A DNA stretch of 64,000 nucleotides from Maribacter sp. BPC-D8 (GCF_035207705.1 NZ_CP128187.1:2914001-2978000); one strand, 5' to 3'; counted from the stretch's first letter, positions 36,607 through 45,963 are shown. Program-made: numbers and translations. Notes: a model not told the origin generated them from the sequence alone.

Positions 36607-37941
36607 CTAGTAATGAAAGTGTCTACTTTCTTCAATAAAAGGATTTCTTTTTGGTTGTAGCGGTTGTGTTGAAATAGCTCTAAAAATCCAGAATATAAAT
36701 AGACCTGCAAAAAACAATACAGAACCAATTTCAGGTATACCAATGTACCAGTTATCACCAACAGTAGATGGCATAATGGCGTTAAAGATATCCATATAAT
36801 GACCTGCAAGGATTACAATACCTGTTAAAATTACGAACCAATTGATTCTCTTATAATCACTATTCATCAATAATAGAACCGGGAACAAGAAGTTCATAGC
36901 CACCATACCAAAGAAAGGTAATCTGTAATCGGCAATTCTAGTGATGTAATATGTTACCTCTTCAGGTATGTTAGAATACCATATTAACATAAATTGAGAG
37001 AACCAAAGGTATGTCCAGAAGATACTAATACCGAACATAAATTTAGCCAAATCGTGAATGTGACTATTATTAACATCTGGCAAATGACCTTTAGATTTCA
37101 AATAGATAGTTACCATTGCAATAACGGTAATACCCGATACGAACATACTAGCAAAGATATACCAACCGAACAATGTACTAAACCAGTGTGGCTCAACACT
37201 CATAATCCAATCCCAAGACATGATAGACTCAGAGATAAGATAGAATACTAAGAAACCTGCAGATATTCTAAAATTCAACTTAAAGTTCGAATTATCATCT
37301 GATGCATCTTGAGCAATTGATAATTTTCTAGAATACTCTCTATATCCAATCCAACCCGCTAGAAAAATAGCAGCTCTAATCAAGAAGAACGTAGGATTTA
37401 AATATCCAGCTTTACCTTGAAGTAATGCATCATGAGCAACTACTGATTCATCCATCCAAATGAATAAGTGATTCATATGAAGTACAGAAAGAAGCAATAT
37501 TACAAATACGATGATTCCACCAGGAACCAAGTAAGCAGTAATCCCTTCCATCACTCTAAATAACAAAGGAGACCAACCTGCCTGCGCAGCTCGTTGTATA
37601 GCATAAAATGCCAACACCCCTAATGATATCATAAAAAAGAAAAATGCTGCAACATATAATGCCGCCCAAGGTCTATTCTGTAATTGATCCAACAAATGCT
37701 GATCATGAGAAGAATCGTGTTCTTCGCCATGAGCTTCAGCAACAGCATGATCATTTTCTTTCGTTGCATGTTCAGCCTCTACTTCATGGGCATCACCATG
37801 ACCTCCGTCATGACTTGCAACCATTTCTTTCGCCTCTGCTATAGTTCCAGGAGCCATAACAAATCCTCCAAGGATTCCTAATGCACCTACTATCATTAGA
37901 ACGAAGGAAGCTATTTTAAGTCTATTTGAAAACGTATACAT
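36607..37941 (-). CDS. actF: Alternative Complex III subunit ActF
   Basis: 444-aa membrane protein of about ten helices, paralogous in fold to ActC (NrfD-like) and part of the quinol:cytochrome c oxidoreductase. After the first helix it has an unusual loop with nine His and many Glu/Asp between residues 44 and 82. The core has DWIMSVEPHWFSTLFGWYIF and FWTYLWFSQFMLIWYSNIPEE, typical ActF segments. It lies 15 bp behind actE. ActF is thought to contribute to a proton path. Confidence 0.93.
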   Translation of the reverse strand: MYTFSNRLKIASFVLMIVGALGILGGFVMAPGTIAEAKEMVASHDGGHGDAHEVEAEHATKENDHAVAEAHGEEHDSSHDQHLLDQLQNRPWAALYVAAFFFFMISLGVLAFYAIQRAAQAGWSPLLFRVMEGITAYLVPGGIIVFVILLLSVLHMNHLFIWMDESVVAHDALLQGKAGYLNPTFFLIRAAIFLAGWIGYREYSRKLSIAQDASDDNSNFKLNFRISAGFLVFYLISESIMSWDWIMSVEPHWFSTLFGWYIFASMFVSGITVIAMVTIYLKSKGHLPDVNNSHIHDLAKFMFGISIFWTYLWFSQFMLIWYSNIPEEVTYYITRIADYRLPFFGMVAMNFLFPVLLLMNSDYKRINWFVILTGIVILAGHYMDIFNAIMPSTVGDNWYIGIPEIGSVLFFAGLFIFWIFRAISTQPLQPKRNPFIEESRHFHY

Positions 37942-37956
37942 AGTATTGTTTACCTA

Positions 37957-38517
37957 TTATTTGGTTAAATCTTGTTTCAGTGTCATTACATATTCAGATA
38001 CTTGCCACATCTCTTCAGTATTCATTTGAGATGCATAAGAACCCATTGAATTCAATCCGTAATGAATTGTATAATATGTTGATCCTACTGTCAAGTTTCT
38101 TACTGGGTCTGCGTAACTAGGCACCCCTAATATCTTTTCTCTTTTTACAAGTGTTCCCTTACCATCACCTTTATCACCGTGACAAATTGCACAGTAAATA
38201 GTATATAATTGACCACCTTTAGCCAAGTTAGTTTCAACATTCATTGAATCTAATGGACTACTCTGCAATCTTGATAATTCTTTACCTTCTGGAGAATTTT
38301 CAATTTCGTAAGGCAACCAACCTCTATTAATAGTATTTGCCGGTGGTAACATAGCCTCAGATTCTCTTGGTAAAAAATCTACTTCACTATAAGTTTCGTA
38401 ACCAACAGACTCATACATATTAGGCATGTACTGATAGTTTCTTGAACCCTCAGTCTTACATGCAGTCGCTACAATAGCTAAACCGAATAGTATTGCTAAT
38501 TTCTTAAAACTGTTCAT
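37957..38517 (-). CDS. actE: Alternative Complex III subunit ActE, mono-haem cytochrome c lipoprotein
   Basis: 186 aa. A lipoprotein signal peptide (LFGLAIVATAC) gives a lipidated Cys at about residue 20. One haem c site, CAICHGDKGDGKGTLV, and a possible Met ligand in the C-terminal part (NSMGSYASQMNTEEMWQ). It should pass electrons from the ActA haem chain to the oxidase or a soluble carrier. Gap to actD is 2 bp. Confidence 0.93.
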   Translation of the reverse strand: MNSFKKLAILFGLAIVATACKTEGSRNYQYMPNMYESVGYETYSEVDFLPRESEAMLPPANTINRGWLPYEIENSPEGKELSRLQSSPLDSMNVETNLAKGGQLYTIYCAICHGDKGDGKGTLVKREKILGVPSYADPVRNLTVGSTYYTIHYGLNSMGSYASQMNTEEMWQVSEYVMTLKQDLTK

Positions 38518-38519
38518 AT

Positions 38520-39050
38520 TTAATGACTGTTTTTTTCTGATATATTAATTTCAACTGCACCAGTATCAATTAACAAATCTCTTAATTCTTGCTCGTTGTC
38601 ATGGATTTCAATCTCCATTAAAAAATGATCATCCGTAGTTCTTACATCCGGATTCTCAGCTTCTTTAAAAGGCCATAATCTACTTCTTAGGTAGAAAGTA
38701 ATAACCATTAAGTGGGCTGCAAAGAAAACCGTTAATTCGAACATAATTGGAACGAATGCGGGTAAGTTCTCTAGATAGCTAAAACTTGGCTTACCACCAA
38801 TGTCTTGAGGCCAATCTTCGATCATGATATAATTCATCATAACAGTTGCTACAATAAGACCAATACAACCATATATAAAAGCTGTTATAGCCAATCTTGT
38901 TGGAGCCAATCCCATTGCCTTGTCTAATCCGTGTACAGGAAAAGGACAATATACCTCTTCAATATGAAGCTTTGCTGCTTTAACCCTTTTAACGGCAAGC
39001 ATTAGCACATCATCATCATCGTAAAAAGCGTGTATAACTTTAGATGCCAT
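38520..39050 (-). CDS. actD: Alternative Complex III subunit ActD (DUF3341)
   Basis: 176 aa: a small N-terminal cytoplasmic domain (FYDDDDVLMLAVKRVKAAKLHIEEVYCPFPVHGLDKAMGL, here spanning about residues 9-48), then two helices (about 53-76 and 96-118) and a cytoplasmic tail. This is the DUF3341 plan of ActD. It is tightly packed between actC and actE (2-bp gaps). Confidence 0.94.
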   Translation of the reverse strand: MASKVIHAFYDDDDVLMLAVKRVKAAKLHIEEVYCPFPVHGLDKAMGLAPTRLAITAFIYGCIGLIVATVMMNYIMIEDWPQDIGGKPSFSYLENLPAFVPIMFELTVFFAAHLMVITFYLRSRLWPFKEAENPDVRTTDDHFLMEIEIHDNEQELRDLLIDTGAVEINISEKNSH

Positions 39051-39052
39051 AT

Positions 39053-40798
39053 TTAACTTTTGTTATTTAATAAAATTCCTGCTTGTCCTGCCCAGTCATC
39101 ACGTTGTGCTCTTCCTGGAAAAGAACCTGTTATAGAATCTAACAAATTATATTCACTCTCGGTCATTCTAGCTACTTGAGCAAATGTGTAAATTCCTATT
39201 TCATTCAAAGTAGCTTCCATTTGAGGGCCGATACCTTTAACTTTCTTCAAATCATCTGCCTCTTGTGTAGTTGCATCAAAAGTACCAACTGCACTTAACA
39301 AATCAGATACTCCAACTTTATCTCCAACAGTAGGAACTACTTCCCCCATTAAAACATCATCGGTAATCGGTTCCTTAACTTCAGCCTTTAACTTTGTAAT
39401 TTGATACATCGGCTTACCAGAGTCTCTTAATGTCTTATACTTTTCACCTGATGCTTTCAAGATAGATTTTACCTCTGCCTGTGCAATTACAGGGAATGTT
39501 CTAGCATATAACAAGAACAATACAAAGAAGAAACCTATAGTACCAATAAAGATACCGATGTCAACAAATGTTGGTGAGAACATTGTCCAAGAAGATGGAA
39601 GGTAATCTCTATGTAAAGAGGTTACGATAATCACGAATCTTTCGAACCACATTCCTATGTTTACCACGATAGAAATAAAGAAAGAGAACATGATACTAGT
39701 TCTTAATTTTTTAAACCACATAAACTGTGGAGAGAATACATTACAAGTCATCATTGACCAGTATGCCCACCAGTAAGGTCCGGTTGCTCTGTTCAAGAAA
39801 GCGTACTGTTCGTACTCAACACCTGAGTACCACGCCATGAACAGCTCTGTAATGTAGGCACAACCTACAATAGAACCCGTTAACATAATTACAATGTTCA
39901 TTAACTCAATATGCTGAATAGTAATGTAGTTTTCTAAATGACATACCTTTCTCATTATAATCAACAATGTATTCACCATTGCGAAACCAGAGAAGATTGC
40001 CCCTGCTACGAAGTACGGTGGAAAGATAGTTGTATGCCAACCTGGTATTACCGAAGTAGCAAAATCAAAAGATACAATGGTGTGTACAGATAATACTAAA
40101 GGTGTTGCAAGACCCGCAAGAACCAATGATACTTCTTCAAATCGCTGCCAATCTTTAGCACGACCAGTCCAACCGAAACTTAATAAACTGTATATCTTCT
40201 TTTGAAAAGGTAAAACCGCTCTATCACGAATCATCGCAAAATCAGGAAGAAGACCTGTCCACCAGAATACCAATGAAACCGATAGGTACGTTGATATCGC
40301 AAATACATCCCAAAGAAGTGGTGAGTTAAAGTTTACCCATAATGAACCAAATTGATTTGGAATTGGAAGTACCCAATAAGCCAACCAAGGACGACCCATG
40401 TGAATAATTGGAAACAAACCTGCCTGAACAACAGAGAAAATTGTCATTGCCTCTGCAGAACGGTTAATTGCCATTCTCCATTTCTGACGGAACAATAATA
40501 ATACTGCCGAAATCAAAGTACCGGCGTGACCGATACCTACCCACCAAACGAAGTTGGTAATATCCCAAGCCCAGTTTACTGTTTTGTTAAGACCCCAAGT
40601 ACCGATACCGGTAGAGACCGTATAAATAATACAACCTACTCCCCAAAGAAATGCCACTAAGGCAATGGAAAAAACTAACCACCAGAGTTTATTAGCTCTG
40701 CCTTCTACTGGAGCGGCAATATCCACAGTTACATCGTGGTAGCCTTTGTTCCCAATAACTAGGGGTTTACGTATAGGTGCTTCGTAATGCGACGCCAT
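39053..40798 (-). CDS. actC: Alternative Complex III subunit ActC (NrfD-like) with C-terminal helix-hairpin-helix domain
   Basis: 581 aa. Residues about 30-460 form the NrfD/PsrC-like ten-helix quinol-binding subunit (VWWVGIGHAGTLISAVLLLFRQKWR, FPIIHMGRPWLAYW, IPNQFGSLWVNFNSPLLWD). After an extended cytoplasmic linker (about 440-514), residues 515-581 form a second domain: DDLKKVKGIGPQMEATLNE followed by IGIYTFAQVARMTE and FPGRAQRDDWAGQAGILL. This matches the helix-hairpin-helix domain of the predicted flap-endonuclease-like 5' nuclease family. Such domains normally bind DNA or act as protein-interaction modules; none is needed for quinol oxidation. ActC proteins without this tail are about 100 residues shorter. 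It lies 32 bp behind actB. Confidence 0.93.
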   Translation of the reverse strand: MASHYEAPIRKPLVIGNKGYHDVTVDIAAPVEGRANKLWWLVFSIALVAFLWGVGCIIYTVSTGIGTWGLNKTVNWAWDITNFVWWVGIGHAGTLISAVLLLFRQKWRMAINRSAEAMTIFSVVQAGLFPIIHMGRPWLAYWVLPIPNQFGSLWVNFNSPLLWDVFAISTYLSVSLVFWWTGLLPDFAMIRDRAVLPFQKKIYSLLSFGWTGRAKDWQRFEEVSLVLAGLATPLVLSVHTIVSFDFATSVIPGWHTTIFPPYFVAGAIFSGFAMVNTLLIIMRKVCHLENYITIQHIELMNIVIMLTGSIVGCAYITELFMAWYSGVEYEQYAFLNRATGPYWWAYWSMMTCNVFSPQFMWFKKLRTSIMFSFFISIVVNIGMWFERFVIIVTSLHRDYLPSSWTMFSPTFVDIGIFIGTIGFFFVLFLLYARTFPVIAQAEVKSILKASGEKYKTLRDSGKPMYQITKLKAEVKEPITDDVLMGEVVPTVGDKVGVSDLLSAVGTFDATTQEADDLKKVKGIGPQMEATLNEIGIYTFAQVARMTESEYNLLDSITGSFPGRAQRDDWAGQAGILLNNKS

Positions 40799-40830
40799 AG
40801 ACTTTTGTTATAATTACTTTCTACTATTGT

Positions 40831-43800
40831 TTATGCTTCGTTGGTGTTTCTAACCTTTACGTGATAGAAAACATTTGGTTGAGTACCTACATGCTCCAAT
40901 AAGTGGTACATACGGTCACTCGCTTTTAATTCTGCTACTTTACTCTTCTCATCATTAATATCACCAAATACAATGGCTCCATTACTACATGCTGAAGAAC
41001 AAGCTGTTTGGAATTCTCCGTCAGCAATAACACGCCCATCTCTTTTAGCATCAAGAATAGTCTTTTGTGTTTTTTGAATACACATAGAACATTTTTCAAT
41101 AACACCTCTAGAACGAACATTTACATCTGGGTTCAATACCATTTTACCCAAATCGTTATTCATATGGAAATCGAACTCGTCATTGTTATTATACAAGAAC
41201 CAGTTAAATCTACGCACTTTATAAGGACAGTTGTTTGCACAATATCTTGTACCTACACATCTGTTATAAGCCATTTGATTTTGACCTTGTCTACCGTGTG
41301 ATGTTGCCGCAACAGGACAAACAGTTTCACAAGGCGCATGGTTACAGTGTTGACACATTACAGGCTGAAAAGCAACCTGAGGATTAGCAGAAGGATCTTC
41401 TAACTCACCGAAACCTCCTAATGAACCAGCATCACCAAATAAACCATCAAAACCATCTTTCTTCTCATTATCACCTTCGAAAGTTTCTTCTGAAGAATAG
41501 TATCTATCGATACGCAACCAGTGCATATCTCTTGACTTTCTTACTTCAGCCTTACCAACAACTGGTACGTTATTCTCAGCATGACAAGCGATAACACAAG
41601 AACCACAACCGGTACAAGCATTTAAATCGATCGACATATTAAAATGATGCCCAATGGTACGATCAAAGCTATCCCACAAATCAACAGAAGTTGCAGGAAC
41701 TTCTTGGTGATCTAAAGAAACCATAGGAACCTCATTCCACTCAGAATGATTTTTAGTATTGAATATCTCTAAAGTTGTTTCCTTTATGATATCTCCTCTA
41801 CCCATAAGGGTTTTATGTAATTGAATACAAGCAAACTCATGGTTACCTGCTACTTTCTCTACACTTACAGATTGCGTAGCACTGAAACCGTCATACAAAA
41901 CAAAGGCGTTCACCCCAGTTTGCATATCTTCTTTCAATCCTACTTTCTTACCATATCCTAAAGCAAGACCTACTGTACCTTTTGCTTGACCTGGCTGAAC
42001 TACAACCGGAACTTGATCAACACTTACTCCATTTACAGTAAGCTTTACATAGTTACCATCCATACCGCCATTAGCGACATTTACATTCTCTACACCTAGC
42101 TCAACAGCATCAGCCTTAGAAATGGTAACATAATTATCCCAAGATACTCTTGTAATTGGATCAGGGAATTCTTGCAACCAAGGGTTACTTGCTTGCTGAC
42201 CATCACCCATACCTACTTTTGAATATAAAGTAAGCTCCATACCGTCACTGGTAGTATTTGCTAAACTACGAATAGCAGAAGCCATAGAAGTATTAGTAAC
42301 AACCTCAGTAGCATCTTCTACAACAGCAGATACATTTTGTGTAGCGCCTTCAGCATTAACAACCATAGTGTCTGCACTGAAAACACCATCTTGCAATGCC
42401 TGGTTCCAACTAGCTCCGTTAAGAATAGAAGAAGACCAAGTATCTTTTATATAATCATAATACGTTTGCTCGCTTCCTAGTAATCCTAAAACTACCGTTT
42501 GAAACTGCTTTGTATCAAATAATTCTTTAATTGTAGGTTGCATTAAACTATAATGCCCCTTTTTAATTTCAACATCACCCCAAGACTCCAAGTAGTGATT
42601 TGTAGACCCAACATACTGAACAGCTTCGGTAGTCTCGTTCCAGTTTGTTGAAAAAGCAACCGTAAGATCCACCTTAGACAAACCTTCTTTAAAATCAGCA
42701 GCGTTTGGCAAAGAATACATAGGATTAACCCCATCCATCAACAAAGCACCAACTCTACCTGCTTTCATATCGGCAATTAAAGCATTTACAGCTTTAACGC
42801 TACCTTTTCTAACATATTTAGGTGCAGCAACATCAAATGCCTTACTAGCTAACATTTCGTTAATAGCTAAAACGACCGCCTGAGCATTAACATCATCTAA
42901 ACCAGTTACAACAACCGCACTAGAACCTGCCTTCTTAATTTCTACAGCTATAGAATCAACTAATGCATCATATTCAGAAGTGTTACCACCTACCGAAGTA
43001 CCATTTAGTTTTCCGTATAATTTAGCTAAAACGACTTTCTGCGCACTTGGCTTCATAGCCACACGCTTATCTGCATTCGCACCAGTTAATGACATATTCG
43101 CCTCTAACTGTACGTGTCTTGACATTTTACCATTCTTCGGCACACGTCCTCTAGAATAACCGGCATCATATCCGCCACCTTGCCAATCAGCAATAAAATC
43201 TGCTCCAAAAGAAACAATAAGTCCAGATTTTTCAAAATCGTAATCCGCTAAAGCTCGCTCTCCATATTTATTTTCAAAAGCAGTTAAGGCAGCATCTTCA
43301 GAAATTGCGTCATAAGTAACATGAACAACATTTTCATTGGCTGCAACTAAATCTGACATTAAACGATCCGTTGACGGACTAGCGTATGTTTGCGTAAGTA
43401 CAGCTATTTTTTTAGCAGAACCCTTCAGTCCGCTCATTTTAGCTTTTACTGCTGCATTCAATACATCCCATTCAACAGGCTCACCATTAGCCAATGGTCC
43501 TTGCAATCTAGTACTATCGTACAAAGAAAGAACAGAACCTTGAATTCTTGCATTTGCAGAACCTCCAATTTTAGCCAAGGTATTATTCTCAACTTTAATA
43601 GGACGACCTTCACGTGTCTTAATTAATATGCTTGCAAAATCAAATCCGTTAGCAATAGTTGTTGCGTAGTAATTCGCAACTCCTGGAACTATATTTTCTG
43701 GTAACACCACGTAAGGAATCGATTTTACAACCGGACCTTCACATGCTGCTAAAGAAGCAGCTGCGGTACTAAACCCAACATACTTCAAGAAATCTCTACG

Positions 43801-43953
43801 ATTTGTACTTGTAGAAGACAAAGTTTCCTTGTCACCCAAGAAATCATCCACAGGAATCTGCTCTACAAATTCGTTCTGCTTTAGCGCCTCAACAATGGAA
43901 TCGTTAGGATTTAACTCCGCCTCGTTTTTCCAATATTTTTTGTTTGATGCCAT
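40831..43953 (-). CDS. actB: Alternative Complex III subunit ActB (molybdopterin-oxidoreductase-like plus four Fe-S clusters)
   Basis: 1040 aa. An N-terminal cytoplasmic extension of about 50 residues precedes a Tat motif (NRRDFLKYVG, Arg52-Arg53) and a Cys71 in SLAAC that could be lipidated. The middle (about 75-740) is a molybdopterin-oxidoreductase-like domain; in this family it holds no cofactor. The C-terminal part binds clusters: CTGCGSCVIACHAENN, CQHCNHAPCETVCP, CVGTRYCANNCPYKVRRFNW and CSMCIQ...CSSACSNGA. It transfers electrons from quinol toward the ActA haems. Gap to actA is 35 bp. Confidence 0.94.
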   Translation of the reverse strand: MASNKKYWKNEAELNPNDSIVEALKQNEFVEQIPVDDFLGDKETLSSTSTNRRDFLKYVGFSTAAASLAACEGPVVKSIPYVVLPENIVPGVANYYATTIANGFDFASILIKTREGRPIKVENNTLAKIGGSANARIQGSVLSLYDSTRLQGPLANGEPVEWDVLNAAVKAKMSGLKGSAKKIAVLTQTYASPSTDRLMSDLVAANENVVHVTYDAISEDAALTAFENKYGERALADYDFEKSGLIVSFGADFIADWQGGGYDAGYSRGRVPKNGKMSRHVQLEANMSLTGANADKRVAMKPSAQKVVLAKLYGKLNGTSVGGNTSEYDALVDSIAVEIKKAGSSAVVVTGLDDVNAQAVVLAINEMLASKAFDVAAPKYVRKGSVKAVNALIADMKAGRVGALLMDGVNPMYSLPNAADFKEGLSKVDLTVAFSTNWNETTEAVQYVGSTNHYLESWGDVEIKKGHYSLMQPTIKELFDTKQFQTVVLGLLGSEQTYYDYIKDTWSSSILNGASWNQALQDGVFSADTMVVNAEGATQNVSAVVEDATEVVTNTSMASAIRSLANTTSDGMELTLYSKVGMGDGQQASNPWLQEFPDPITRVSWDNYVTISKADAVELGVENVNVANGGMDGNYVKLTVNGVSVDQVPVVVQPGQAKGTVGLALGYGKKVGLKEDMQTGVNAFVLYDGFSATQSVSVEKVAGNHEFACIQLHKTLMGRGDIIKETTLEIFNTKNHSEWNEVPMVSLDHQEVPATSVDLWDSFDRTIGHHFNMSIDLNACTGCGSCVIACHAENNVPVVGKAEVRKSRDMHWLRIDRYYSSEETFEGDNEKKDGFDGLFGDAGSLGGFGELEDPSANPQVAFQPVMCQHCNHAPCETVCPVAATSHGRQGQNQMAYNRCVGTRYCANNCPYKVRRFNWFLYNNNDEFDFHMNNDLGKMVLNPDVNVRSRGVIEKCSMCIQKTQKTILDAKRDGRVIADGEFQTACSSACSNGAIVFGDINDEKSKVAELKASDRMYHLLEHVGTQPNVFYHVKVRNTNEA

Positions 43954-43988
43954 ACGTATTATCTGTAATTAGCTTCTTTAAATTATTA

Positions 43989-45359
43989 TTAATAGTGACA
44001 TTTACCACATTCCAGTCCACCCAATTGAGCAGCTGTTAAATTCTCTACACCGTACTTCTTAGAAAGCTCAGCATGAATTTTCTCATAGTACTCATTACCT
44101 TCAACTTTCACGTTTGTTTCTCTATGGCAATCAATACACCAACCCATTGTTAATGGAGAATATTGATACATAATTTCCATTTCCTCTACAGGACCGTGAC
44201 AAGTTTGACATTCAACACCAGCAACAGAAACGTGTTGTGAGTGATTGAAATAAGCAAAATCAGGAAGGTTATGAATTCTAACCCATTCTACAGGCTGGCT
44301 CTCACCAGTGTAACCTTGAGTTTCTTCATCCCAACCAACTGCTTTATACAACTTCTTAATCTCACCAGTATAGAATTCGTTTGTGTAACCGTTCTCTAAA
44401 TCTTCTTGAGAAGGACCCTCAGGATTACCAGTATACTCATAAACTGACTTATGACAGTTCATACATACATTTAATGACGGTATACCTGATGTCTTAGAAA
44501 CTCTAGCTGAAGAGTGACAATACTTACATTCAATTTTATTATCACCAGCATGAACCTTATGAGAATAATGTATTGGCTGAATAGGCGCGTAACCTTGATC
44601 AACACCAACTTGCATCATCCATCCGTACGCGAAATACGCACTACCCAACAATAAGATAATTGCAGTAACCAAAACCAAAAATTGATTTTGAGCGAATGCT
44701 TTCCAAATAGGCGTTCTTTTTGCAGCATTGTCTTTCTCAAGAACAATACCGTTTGCCTGAGCTATACGTTGTAACGTTTTATTCACCAACAACAACATAA
44801 CCACCAACAAACCAAACACAAGCACCAAAGCACCTAATATAACCTCGTTAGAAACACCAGCAGAACCTGTAGTTGCAGCAGCAGCTTGAGCATCACCTGC
44901 TGCAGGAGCTGGCGCAGCAGCCGGAGCAGCAGCGGTATAAGCTAATATATCATCAATATCACCATCTGATAATGTTGGAAAAGCAGTCATTGCCGCTTGA
45001 TTGTACTCTGCATAAAGCTTGTTAGCATAAGCATCTCCTGATTTGATAACACCAGGACTATTCTTAATCCAAGCGTATAACCAATCTTTACCTAAGCCTT
45101 CATCTTCACTTAATCTACTTTCTACATTTTCTAATGCAGGTCCGGTCATCTTACGATTCAACGCATGACAAGCCGCGCAGTTCTGATTGAACAATGCTTT
45201 ACCATTTTTTGCATCTCCAGCACCAGCAGCTACCTCAGTAGTTGCTTCGTCAGCAGCAGGAGCATCCTGTGCTGTTAACGGACTTGCAAAAAGCAAAAAA
45301 ACTATTAGGGATAAACCTAAAATTTTAGAAAACTGATTTCGGTTTGGAACCTTTTTCAT
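43989..45359 (-). CDS. actA: Alternative Complex III subunit ActA, multihaem cytochrome c with extra N-terminal cytochrome domain
   Basis: 456 aa, first gene of the operon. A signal peptide (about 1-30) is followed by a class I cytochrome c domain with haem site CAACH at Cys61 and an Ala-rich linker (about 145-170). Then come two helices (LGALVLVFGLLVVMLLLVN and FLVLVTAIILLLGSAYFAYGW) and a pentahaem domain with CKYCH, CMNCH, CQTCH, CIDCH and CGKCHY. That gives six CxxCH sites, five in the standard ActA core plus one in the fused domain. The last site lies at the extreme C-terminus. The fused cytochrome could act as a tethered electron shuttle to subunit II. Confidence 0.93.
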   Translation of the reverse strand: MKKVPNRNQFSKILGLSLIVFLLFASPLTAQDAPAADEATTEVAAGAGDAKNGKALFNQNCAACHALNRKMTGPALENVESRLSEDEGLGKDWLYAWIKNSPGVIKSGDAYANKLYAEYNQAAMTAFPTLSDGDIDDILAYTAAAPAAAPAPAAGDAQAAAATTGSAGVSNEVILGALVLVFGLLVVMLLLVNKTLQRIAQANGIVLEKDNAAKRTPIWKAFAQNQFLVLVTAIILLLGSAYFAYGWMMQVGVDQGYAPIQPIHYSHKVHAGDNKIECKYCHSSARVSKTSGIPSLNVCMNCHKSVYEYTGNPEGPSQEDLENGYTNEFYTGEIKKLYKAVGWDEETQGYTGESQPVEWVRIHNLPDFAYFNHSQHVSVAGVECQTCHGPVEEMEIMYQYSPLTMGWCIDCHRETNVKVEGNEYYEKIHAELSKKYGVENLTAAQLGGLECGKCHY

Positions 45360-45445
45360 ATTATCGAATATTTCTATCGGAATCTTGGCATGATTTTGGT
45401 CATAGATGAAACCAATTACAATCCACCAAATGCCTAAATCGAAGA

Positions 45446-45453
45446 CAAAAATA
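45446..45453 (-). promoter_or_regulatory. Possible -7 element of the act-cox operon promoter
   Basis: TATTTTTG on the minus strand about 87 bp upstream of actA. No TTG lies at normal spacing, so support is limited. The 232-bp divergent region 45360-45591 contains no gene. Confidence 0.35.
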
Positions 45454-45532
45454 CGACATAGTCTTTATTTGGAAAATGTTAATGTATCTATAATTTACAA
45501 TTTAGAAATATTCTAAATAGATCCTGATTTAT

Positions 45533-45560
45533 TTGTTTGATCCTTAATAAATTACTTTTG
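45533..45560 (+). promoter_or_regulatory. Bacteroidetes-type promoter of the SPOR-domain gene
   Basis: TTG (45533-45535), 17-bp spacer, TACTTTTG (45553-45560), with the ATG 31 bp further downstream. Confidence 0.65.
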
Positions 45561-45591
45561 TCAATAACGAAAATAAAATTAAAAATAGGTT

Positions 45592-45963
45592 ATGAAAATT
45601 CTAAGTACCATAGTGGTTTTTGCTTGTTTTGCTCAATTTAGCTATGCGCAAGGTGCAAATGTGAACATTGAACAAAACCCAAAGATTGACCAATTGCTAG
45701 AAATCTATAAATCTTCTCTAAGCAATAATGAATATTATAGAATACAGGTTGGTTTTGGAAATTACGCCAAAGCACAAAGAATAAAAGCAAATGTTGAGGA
45801 AGATTTTCCAGATTTGTCTTCTAAAATAGATTTCGACTCACCTACTTACAGAGTTAGAGTCGGTAGATTCACTTCTAAATTAGATGCAGAACGAAAGTTT
45901 AATGAGGTTCGAATTAAGTATCCTGATGCCATGTTATTAAAACCAAAAAAATCGACCAAATAG
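45592..45963 (+). CDS. SPOR-domain exported protein
   Basis: 123 aa with a signal peptide (TIVVFACFAQFSYAQ, about residues 5-20) and a single SPOR domain: YYRIQVGFGNYAKAQRIKA, then YRVRVGRFTSKLDAERKFNEVRIKYPDAMLLKP. SPOR domains bind denuded peptidoglycan glycan strands, usually at the division site. Here almost the whole mature protein is the domain. It has its own promoter and ends inside a bidirectional terminator whose loop contains its stop codon. Confidence 0.9.
   Translation: MKILSTIVVFACFAQFSYAQGANVNIEQNPKIDQLLEIYKSSLSNNEYYRIQVGFGNYAKAQRIKANVEEDFPDLSSKIDFDSPTYRVRVGRFTSKLDAERKFNEVRIKYPDAMLLKPKKSTK

Noticed and set aside
42500..43900. ActB molybdopterin domain as evidence of a formate dehydrogenase or nitrate reductase
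   Set aside because: Gene order (actA-F, coxB, ctaD) and the four-cluster C-terminus identify ActB, whose molybdopterin-like domain holds no cofactor.
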